Of a DNA stretch of 22,763 nt, positions 1 to 6,295 are shown one piece after another. This stretch comes from Acidimicrobiia bacterium (GTDB lineage: Bacteria; Actinomycetota; Acidimicrobiia; Spongiisociales; SHLN01): the NCBI GenBank assembly GCA_004283105.1, contig SHLN01000008.1, forward strand, positions 1-22,763, read 5' to 3'. Each line of letters opens with the position of its first letter. Within the stretch, counting starts at the first letter, position 1. The position numbers and the translations under genes are program-made. The notes below the pieces were generated by a model. The model was not told where the DNA came from, did not search any database, and worked only from the letters and a program-made list of their open reading frames with translations.

Positions 1-1
1 G

Positions 2-160
2 CTGGCAGCTCGTGAGGCTGAGGAAGCTGCGGCCAGGGAAGCCGAGGAGCTGGCTGCTCGTGAGGCTGAGGAAGCTGCGGCCAGGGAGGCCGAAGAACTG
101 GCTGCTCGTGAGGCTGAGGAAGCTGCGGCGAGGGAGGCCGAGGAACTTGCCGCTCCTGAG
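2..160 (+). repeat. 48-bp in-frame tandem repeat in cdsA
   Basis: Three consecutive 48-bp units (2-49, 50-97, 98-145) and a decayed start of a fourth (146-160) run off the left edge of the window. They differ by only a few substitutions. Each encodes 16 residues, itself a doubled octad (LAAREAEE then AAAREAEE), so the array encodes a continuous highly charged helix. The near-identity at DNA level suggests recent unit duplication, and copy number may vary between strains. Confidence 0.9.
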
Positions 161-2203
161 ACTGAAGACAGTGCGGACGAGGTTGTGCTCCGCGCCGTCG
201 GCGACACAGACGCCGATGTCATTGATGCCGGGGTAGACGAAGGGATACGCGCCCCGATTGAGGAAGTCGAACTCGAAGATCTGCAAGCCGAGCCCGAGTG
301 GCTCGAAGCGGTCGAAGAGATGACGCTCGACGACATCGCTGATGCCGGCGAAGGTGCCGTTGAGGACGCTGGTGCGATGGTATCCGACGAGGCGGCTCCG
401 TCGGATGAGGTGGAGACTCCCACGGAAGTGATCGAATCGATCGTCGCCGGCGTCGGCGCCGACGATGACCTGGCCGAGGTGGTGATCGAGGATGCCACGT
501 TCGAAGTGGTTGATCTCGACGACGCCGACCTGCGTGCCGACACGGCCGAGCACCTGTTTGATGTTCTCGATATCGAGGACGCGGCGGACGAAACCGGGTC
601 GATTGCCCATGACGAAATCACCGCCGAGGTGGACATCGATGATCTGGAGGCGGAGCCGGACTTCGACACCGGGGCCGAACCGGTTGAGGCAGAGCCTCCG
701 CCGCTGCCCGCCTTCGAATACGAGGTCCCGACCGAGTTCGAGGCCGTGGCGGCCGATGTCGATGAAACACGCAACGCCCTCGCTGCGTTCATGGTGCCGA
801 AGGCGATTGCCGACCTCTCCGAAGGTCTGTTCGACGAGCCCGGGGAGGACGCCGAAGGCGGAGAGCCCGGGGAGATTGCCGAACTCGATGGAGTCTCCGA
901 GGCCTCCGATGGACAGTTGCAGATCCCTACCGGGGACGACGAGTCCCTGGCGATGCTCGAGGAGGGGCCGTTCTCACCGGAAGAGCCGGGAGAGCCGGAG
1001 GAGCCGGAAGAGGCACTGGCGGAGGCAGAACCCGAGCCTGCTCCGGTCGAGGATGCTCCGCTGCGGCCGGAGGACGAGCTCATTGCCCAGCTGACCGGCG
1101 ATCTCACGATGCCCGACTTCGAAACCTTCGTGCAGGAGGACTTCGCCCGGGACTTCGTAGCCGAACCGACCCAGGAGCATGTCGGGCTCGCCGAGACGAT
1201 TTCGACTGCGGATGCCCCCGAGCCGTCGGCGGTCGCGGCCACCATGCCAGGGGTCGACCACGGGCACGTCGGATTCGAGGAGTTCGACGAAGACCTCCAT
1301 TTCGACGACCCGGATGCCGTCGATGTCGAGGAGGCAGTCGCCGGGCCGGATGCCGACGGAGACGAGTCGTACGGGTCGGACCTCACGTTGCGGGCCGCCT
1401 CGGGGGTGATTCTCGTAGCCCTGCTGGCGGCCACCCTGTGGGCGGGCGGCGTTGTCTTCCTCCTGTTCATCGGAGCCATCGCCCTGGCAGCCCAGATCGA
1501 GTTCTACGCCGCGGTCCGCAAGAGCGGGTTCCGACCGATGGTCCTCTTCGGCCTGCTCGGAGGGCTCGGAGCCCTCATCGGGACCTATGTGCAGGGCGCA
1601 GACGCTATTCGGCAAGCTCCGGTGGCCATTCCGGCTGCGCTCGGGTTGACGGTCGTTGCCACGTTCGCCTGGTACGGCTCCCAGGAGTCACCACCAGCAG
1701 ATCCATGGCGCAACGGCCTCGTCACCATCCTCGGCGTGGCGTGGATTCCGGCCTTGCTCGCTCTGGTCTTCCCGATGGCGGAACTGGAGCGATCCGACCG
1801 GCTCCAGGTCATCATCGTGATCCTCATCGCAGTGGCCGCATTCGACGTCGGAAGCTATTTCGTTGGGCGCGCCCTCGGCAGCCGCAAGCTCTCACCGATC
1901 TTGTCGCCCAACAAGACTGTCGAGGGATTGATCGGAGGCATCATCGCAACCGTGATCGTTGCTCTGCTGGCGGCCGCACTCGTCGACATCTTCGACCTCG
2001 GTACCGCTCTAGCGGTGGCCCTCGGAGTGATTGTTGCGTCGCCGCTCGGAGACCTCGCCGAATCACTGATGAAGCGATCTCTCGGAATCAAGGACATGGG
2101 CCAGTTGATACCCGGACACGGCGGCGTGCTCGATCGGATTGATTCGTACCTGTTCGCAGTCCCGATCGCCTATCTCGTGCTCCGGTGGACCGGCCTGCTC
2201 TAG
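2..2203 (+). CDS. cdsA: Phosphatidate cytidylyltransferase with giant acidic N-terminal extension (5' partial)
   Basis: Makes CDP-diacylglycerol from phosphatidic acid and CTP at the cytoplasmic membrane, the entry point for phospholipid synthesis. The frame is open from the first complete codon at base 2, so the true start lies upstream; a GTG at 185 is only an internal candidate. About 734 residues are visible. The last ~275 form the usual multi-helix CdsA membrane domain, beginning near base 1376. It carries the family signature at 2063-2143, with SLMKRSLGIKD and PGHGGVLDRID. The preceding ~458 residues are not part of ordinary CdsA (normally ~270-300 aa in total). They are extremely rich in Glu, Asp and Ala, start with 16-residue helical repeats (LAAREAEEAAAREAEE), and look disordered. 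The stop overlaps dxr by 19 bases, so the two are probably cotranscribed. The enzyme call is firm; the role of the extension is unknown. Confidence 0.93.
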   Translation: MAAREAEEAAAREAEELAAREAEEAAAREAEELAAREAEEAAAREAEELAAPETEDSADEVVLRAVGDTDADVIDAGVDEGIRAPIEEVELEDLQAEPEWLEAVEEMTLDDIADAGEGAVEDAGAMVSDEAAPSDEVETPTEVIESIVAGVGADDDLAEVVIEDATFEVVDLDDADLRADTAEHLFDVLDIEDAADETGSIAHDEITAEVDIDDLEAEPDFDTGAEPVEAEPPPLPAFEYEVPTEFEAVAADVDETRNALAAFMVPKAIADLSEGLFDEPGEDAEGGEPGEIAELDGVSEASDGQLQIPTGDDESLAMLEEGPFSPEEPGEPEEPEEALAEAEPEPAPVEDAPLRPEDELIAQLTGDLTMPDFETFVQEDFARDFVAEPTQEHVGLAETISTADAPEPSAVAATMPGVDHGHVGFEEFDEDLHFDDPDAVDVEEAVAGPDADGDESYGSDLTLRAASGVILVALLAATLWAGGVVFLLFIGAIALAAQIEFYAAVRKSGFRPMVLFGLLGGLGALIGTYVQGADAIRQAPVAIPAALGLTVVATFAWYGSQESPPADPWRNGLVTILGVAWIPALLALVFPMAELERSDRLQVIIVILIAVAAFDVGSYFVGRALGSRKLSPILSPNKTVEGLIGGIIATVIVALLAAALVDIFDLGTALAVALGVIVASPLGDLAESLMKRSLGIKDMGQLIPGHGGVLDRIDSYLFAVPIAYLVLRWTGLL

Positions 2204-3339
2204 CCCCCCTCGTCGTCCTGGGGGCAACCGGCTCGATCGGCCGCCAGACCCTCGACGTTGCCGATCGGCTCGGCGTTCAGGTACTGGCCGTCGCGGCCCG
2301 TCGCGGTTCAGACGATCTCCTGGCCATTGGCCGGTCCAGGCCCGACACCCTCGTCGTAGCGGCCGAGCCAACCGGCTCCGAGCGAACGGCGCTCGTCGAG
2401 GAGTTAGGCGACCGGGTCGATTTCGGCCCGGAGCGGCTGGTCGAGCTGGCCGGCCGACCGGGTGTGACGGTCGTTAACGGGGTGGTTGGAGCGGCCGGCC
2501 TGGAAGCGTCTGTCGCCGCTCTTCGTGCCGGGAATCGTCTGGCGCTCGCCAACAAGGAGAGCCTCGTCGCCGGAGGCCCGGTGATGGAGGCCGCTCGCCG
2601 CCAGGGGGGCGGTGAGCTGCTGCCGGTCGACTCCGAGCATTCGGCCATCCTGCAATGCCTCACCGGCGAAGACGCCGGATCGATTCGCAGGCTCATTCTC
2701 ACCGCCTCGGGAGGGCCGTTTCGGGGCCGGACGGCCGAGGAGGTGGAGGGGGTGACCGTTGCCGACGCGCTCAACCACCCCACCTGGGCTATGGGCCCGC
2801 GCATCAGCATCGACTCGGCAACGCTCATGAACAAGGCGTTCGAAGTGATCGAGGCCCACTATCTGTTCGGCCTGTCCTACGACGACATCGATGTGGTCGT
2901 TCATCCCCAGAGCATCGTGCACTCGCTCGTTGAGTTCGTGGACGGTTCGGTCAAGGCCCACCTCGGAGAGCCCGACATGCGAGTACCGATCCAGTACGCC
3001 ATCACCCACCCGTCCCGGCACCCGGGACCGCTCGCCCCTTTCCCGCTCACCGATCACACCCTTACCTTCGAGGCTCCTGACCGGGCGGTCTTCCCTCTTC
3101 TCGACCTTGGCTACGAGGCCGGCCGACGGGGTCAGTCGGCTCCGGCGGTCCTGAACGCGGCCGATGAGATCGCCGTGCAGGCCTTTCTCGACGGCCGCAT
3201 CGGCTTCTCGGCCATTCCCCGCGTCGTCGAAGGGGCGCTCGAACGGGTCCCGCTCAGGAAACTCGAATCGGTAGCCGATGTGATAGCGGTGGACGCCGAG
3301 GCACGATCGGTGGCGTCCGAATTGGCGGGCACTTGCTAG
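2185..3339 (+). CDS. dxr: 1-deoxy-D-xylulose 5-phosphate reductoisomerase
   Basis: Converts DXP to 2-C-methyl-D-erythritol 4-phosphate with NADPH, the committed step of the MEP isoprenoid pathway in the cytosol. The 384-residue product has normal length. Visible motifs are the nucleotide-binding GATGSIGRQT (from residue 13), NKESLVAGG, the metal-binding DSEH (D149, E151), ASGGPFR, HPTWAMGPRISIDSATLMNK followed by E220 as the third likely metal ligand, HPQSIVHS, and the C-terminal LNAADEIAV. The GTG start at 2185 lies inside the last 19 bases of cdsA and puts the Rossmann motif at the usual distance from the N-terminus. It is followed by rseP after a 41-base gap. All key residues are present. 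Confidence 0.97.
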   Translation: MDRPALAPLVVLGATGSIGRQTLDVADRLGVQVLAVAARRGSDDLLAIGRSRPDTLVVAAEPTGSERTALVEELGDRVDFGPERLVELAGRPGVTVVNGVVGAAGLEASVAALRAGNRLALANKESLVAGGPVMEAARRQGGGELLPVDSEHSAILQCLTGEDAGSIRRLILTASGGPFRGRTAEEVEGVTVADALNHPTWAMGPRISIDSATLMNKAFEVIEAHYLFGLSYDDIDVVVHPQSIVHSLVEFVDGSVKAHLGEPDMRVPIQYAITHPSRHPGPLAPFPLTDHTLTFEAPDRAVFPLLDLGYEAGRRGQSAPAVLNAADEIAVQAFLDGRIGFSAIPRVVEGALERVPLRKLESVADVIAVDAEARSVASELAGTC

Positions 3340-3380
3340 ATGAGCAGAACCGCTAACTTGACCGACGTGAAGGACGATAC

Positions 3381-4484
3381 GTGTCTGCACTAGCAATCAT
3401 CATCGGGCTGTTCGCGGCCATCTTCTTCCACGAGGCCGCTCACTTCGCGACGGCCAAAGCGTTTGGCATGAAGGTCACCGAGTTCTTTGCCGGCTTCGGT
3501 CCCCGCCTGTGGTCGTTCCGGCGGGGTGAGACCGAGTACGGCATGAAGTTGTTCCTCCCGCTCGGCGGCTACGTGAAGATCACCGGCATGAGCCCCATGG
3601 AGGAGATAGAGCCGCACGAGGAACACCGGACCTATCGCGGCAGCCCGTTCTGGCAGAAGAGTGTGGTGGTTCTCGCCGGAGTGGGGGCCAACTTCGTCCT
3701 GGCGTTCCTCATCTTCTACGTGGTCCTGACCGTCGTGGGCATACCAGAAACCGAGGCGCGTGTCGGAGCCGTCATCGAGCAACTGGATGACGGCACCCCC
3801 ACGCCGGCCTCCCAGACCGACCTGCAGGCCGGGGATCTCATCCTGGCCGTGGATGGGGCGGCGGTGGAAGACTGGGGTGACCTTCTTGTAGAGCTCAAGG
3901 ACATGGCCGGTGTCACGCTCCAACTCGACATCCTCCGGGACGGAAGCGAGCTCAACACAACGCTCACGCCACTCGAGCGAGACGGTCGCGGGTTCGTAGG
4001 GATCGCCATCCCTGATCCCATCACCCGGCGCGCCGGGCCGATCGCCGGTATTTCCGAGACAGTCACCATCTATAGCGATGCCATCGAGCAGTCGGTAAGC
4101 GCGATCGGGATGCTTCTGTGGCCTCCCAACTTGATCGACCTGTTCGCTGATGCGGTAGAGGGCAACGACCCGGGCACCTCCCGGCCGGTCACCGTGGTCG
4201 GCTTGGTGGGGGAGAGCTCGAACATCTTCGAGTTCGCCGGCTGGGCCGGCATTCTCAGTCTCATCGCCGGGCTGAACATCATCGTCGCCTTGTTCAATGT
4301 GCTCCCCTTGTTCCCGCTCGATGGCGGCCACTTCGCCATCGCGGCCTACGAGAAGCTGCGGGGACGAGCCGTCGACGTCGAGAAGCTCATTCCCCTCGCC
4401 GTCGGGGTCATCATGTTCTTCATCTCGATCTTCCTGCTCGGGCTGTGGTTTGACCTCTTCGGGCCCGGGCTCGACTTCGGTTAA
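3381..4484 (+). CDS. rseP: RIP zinc metalloprotease (site-2 protease)
   Basis: An intramembrane protease of the RseP/Rip1 family, which cleaves membrane-bound substrates such as anti-sigma factors during envelope stress. The 367-residue protein has the zinc motif HEAAH at residues 17-21 in the first membrane helix, a central PDZ-like region (about 120-200), and the second active-site motif NVLPLFPLDGG at 306-316, with D314 the likely third zinc ligand. Hydrophobic segments flank both. The GTG start is set by an AAGGA Shine-Dalgarno at 3370-3374, six bases upstream. It sits in the classic cdsA-dxr-rseP order; ispG, which often follows, is not here. The substrate cannot be predicted from this window. 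Confidence 0.95.
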   Translation: MSALAIIIGLFAAIFFHEAAHFATAKAFGMKVTEFFAGFGPRLWSFRRGETEYGMKLFLPLGGYVKITGMSPMEEIEPHEEHRTYRGSPFWQKSVVVLAGVGANFVLAFLIFYVVLTVVGIPETEARVGAVIEQLDDGTPTPASQTDLQAGDLILAVDGAAVEDWGDLLVELKDMAGVTLQLDILRDGSELNTTLTPLERDGRGFVGIAIPDPITRRAGPIAGISETVTIYSDAIEQSVSAIGMLLWPPNLIDLFADAVEGNDPGTSRPVTVVGLVGESSNIFEFAGWAGILSLIAGLNIIVALFNVLPLFPLDGGHFAIAAYEKLRGRAVDVEKLIPLAVGVIMFFISIFLLGLWFDLFGPGLDFG

Positions 4485-4516
4485 CCCACATCGGGGGTAG
4501 GGAACGCCCACCCGGG

Positions 4517-4525
4517 TGCTATAGT
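4517..4525 (+). promoter_or_regulatory. Extended -10 promoter of the rimP-nusA-infB operon
   Basis: TGC-TATAGT at 4517-4525 is an extended -10 element (TGn plus a TAnnnT hexamer) in the rseP-rimP gap. No convincing -35 is seen at 17 bases, as is common for extended -10 promoters. Transcription would start near 4532 and give a leader of about 57 bases containing the hairpin described next. Confidence 0.55.
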
Positions 4526-4549
4526 CCGCGCCAGTTGAATTTGGACGCA

Positions 4550-4574
4550 GTGGGCGCCCGGCGCCCGCTTTTTT
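4550..4574 (+). terminator. Intrinsic-terminator-like hairpin (attenuator) in the rimP leader
   Basis: An 8-bp stem (4550-4557 with 4561-4568, including one G-U pair) closes a 3-base loop and is followed directly by six T (4569-4574). This is textbook rho-independent terminator form, yet it lies only 15 bases before the rimP start and downstream of the likely promoter. It could end read-through from rseP or act as an attenuator of the rimP operon. Terminator-like hairpins before rimP are known in other bacteria. Confidence 0.75.
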
Positions 4575-4588
4575 CGTAAGGGATCGGC

Positions 4589-5035
4589 GTGGACCGGCTG
4601 TGGGACTCGATCGAAGCATTTCTCGCCACCGAGCGGGTTGAGTTGGACGACCTTGAGTTGTCCGGCCGGACTTTGCGCGTCGTCGTCGATGCCGAAGGCG
4701 GGATCGATCTCGACCACATCACCAACGTTTCCCGGGGTGTTTCGCGGTTGCTCGACGACAGCGAAGACCTTGTCCCCGAGTCCTACAACCTGGAAGTCAC
4801 CTCACCGGGACTCGAGCGCAAGCTGCGGCGTCCCCGCCACTTCGAAAAGGCGCTCGGACGCGATGTCCGGGTCAAGACGAAGGGCGGCGATACCGTCCGG
4901 GGTGAACTCACCGCCGTCGATGAATCCGGGTTCGTGGTCGGAGACGGCGAACGCGAGGTCCCGATCGCCTTCACAGACGTTGCCAAAGCCCGCACATTGT
5001 TTGTTGTCCCCGCCAAAACCAAGCCTAAGAAGTAG
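4589..5035 (+). CDS. rimP: Ribosome maturation factor RimP
   Basis: Assists 30S subunit maturation by binding the S12 region. The 148-residue product matches the family: VDAEGGIDLDHITNVSRGVS in the N-terminal domain, then LEVTSPGLERKLRRPRHF, the conserved RimP core, and a C-terminal SH3-like part ending in Lys-rich sequence. A GTG start follows an AAGGGA Shine-Dalgarno (4578-4583). First gene of the operon; nusA begins six bases after the stop, the order seen in many bacteria. Confidence 0.94.
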   Translation: MDRLWDSIEAFLATERVELDDLELSGRTLRVVVDAEGGIDLDHITNVSRGVSRLLDDSEDLVPESYNLEVTSPGLERKLRRPRHFEKALGRDVRVKTKGGDTVRGELTAVDESGFVVGDGEREVPIAFTDVAKARTLFVVPAKTKPKK

Positions 5036-5041
5036 GTAGCC

Positions 5042-6295
5042 ATGCATTTTGAGATGATGGAAGCGCTCGAGAACCTGGAGCGTGAACGTGGAATCCCGGT
5101 TGAGACCATTCTCGACGCCCTCGCCAACGCCCTCGTTTCTGCCTACAAGCGCAGCCCCGGTGCGGCCGAGGAAGCCCGCGTCACCATCGACCCCGACACC
5201 GGCGAGATGCTGGTGTACGCACAGGAACTGGATGAAGACGGCAATGTCGTCCGGGAGTGGGAGGACACCCCCGACGACTTCGGGCGGATCGCCGCCCAGA
5301 CTGCCAAGCAAGTGATTCAGCAGCGCCTGCGGGACGCCAAACGTGAGCAGGTCTTCGACCGCTATCAGGGACGGCAGGGGGACCTGGTTACCGGCATCGT
5401 GCAGCAGGTCGATCACCGCTATGCCATGCTCGATCTCGGCGATGCCGAGGCCATCATGCCGTCCTCGGAGCGGATTCCGTATGAGCGCCTCGATCGGGGT
5501 GCCCGTGTCAAGGCCCTCGTTCTCGAGGTACGTGAGGAGGGCAAAGGGGCGCCCATCGTCGTCTCCCGGAGCCATCCCGACTTCATCAAGGCGCTCTTCG
5601 AGCTCGAAGTTCCTGAATTGATCGAGAAAGTCGTTGAGATCAAGGCGATCGCGCGTGAGCCGGGCCATCGAACGAAACTGGCCGTCTTCTCCAACGACCC
5701 GTCGGTCGACCCGGTCGGGGCGTGTGTCGGGGCCCGAGGGTCGCGCGTCCGCCAGGTGGTCAACGAGTTGCGGGGCGAGAAGGTCGATCTCGTGCAATAC
5801 CGCGATGATCAGAAGCAGTTCATTGCCGAGGCGCTGAGCCCGGTGCGAGGAGTGCGCGAAGTCCGCATCGACGAAGAGGAGAAGGAAGCCATCGTCATCG
5901 TTCCTGATGGCCAGCTCTCGCTCGCTATCGGCAAGGAGGGCCAGAACGCCCGACTGGCCGCTCGTCTCACCGGCTACCGAATCGACATCCGGCCGGAGAG
6001 CAATCCCGAGGGCCTGCCCATCGAGGAACCCGAAGCGGACGTCGAGGTGGAAGTGCCTGTCGAGGCCGAAGCGCCAGCCGAAGCGGACATCGACGTCGAC
6101 GTCGAGGTGGAGGTGCCGGCCGAGGCCGAAGTTGAGGCAGAGGCCGAAGCAGAGCCAGAAGTCGAAGTCGACGCCGAGGCCCCGGCGGAAGCTGAGGCTG
6201 AAGCAGAACCAGAAGCAGAAGTCGACGTCGAAGTTGAAGTTGAAGTCGACGAAGTCGCCGAAGTCGAAGCAGAAGAAGGTGAGGTTCGTGAGTAA
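5042..6295 (+). CDS. nusA: Transcription termination/antitermination protein NusA with long acidic tail
   Basis: Binds RNA polymerase and nascent RNA to control pausing, termination and rRNA antitermination. The 417-residue protein starts MHFEMMEALENLERERGIP, typical of the NusA N-terminal domain. An S1 domain begins near residue 113 (GDLVTGIV). The KH1 loop GARGSRVRQV lies near 226, and KH2 carries AIGKEGQNARLAARL near 295. From about residue 328 to the end, roughly 90 residues are a Glu/Val/Ala/Asp repeat tail (patterns such as VEVEVPVEAEAPAEA) that is not part of the conserved core. The stop overlaps the infB start by eight bases, and no ylxR or ylxQ gene intervenes. An acidic C-terminal part could act by autoinhibition or by protein contacts, as acidic repeats do in some NusA proteins, but that is inference. 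Confidence 0.96.
   Translation: MHFEMMEALENLERERGIPVETILDALANALVSAYKRSPGAAEEARVTIDPDTGEMLVYAQELDEDGNVVREWEDTPDDFGRIAAQTAKQVIQQRLRDAKREQVFDRYQGRQGDLVTGIVQQVDHRYAMLDLGDAEAIMPSSERIPYERLDRGARVKALVLEVREEGKGAPIVVSRSHPDFIKALFELEVPELIEKVVEIKAIAREPGHRTKLAVFSNDPSVDPVGACVGARGSRVRQVVNELRGEKVDLVQYRDDQKQFIAEALSPVRGVREVRIDEEEKEAIVIVPDGQLSLAIGKEGQNARLAARLTGYRIDIRPESNPEGLPIEEPEADVEVEVPVEAEAPAEADIDVDVEVEVPAEAEVEAEAEAEPEVEVDAEAPAEAEAEAEPEAEVDVEVEVEVDEVAEVEAEEGEVRE

Noticed and set aside
185..2203. Start of cdsA at GTG 185
   Set aside because: The same frame is open to base 2 and encodes the repeat array, so a start at 185 would be an arbitrary internal choice.
2404..3396. 330-aa open frame on the - strand over dxr
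   Set aside because: Antisense to Dxr with all Dxr motifs intact on the + strand.
3390..4619. 409-aa open frame on the - strand, antisense to rseP
   Set aside because: High GC gives long antisense frames; the + strand has clear RIP protease motifs and the - translation has no family signature.
5907..6287. Upstream extension of infB inside nusA
   Set aside because: Translation is basic low-complexity shadow of the NusA acidic tail; the IF2_N domain and Shine-Dalgarno fix the start at 6288.
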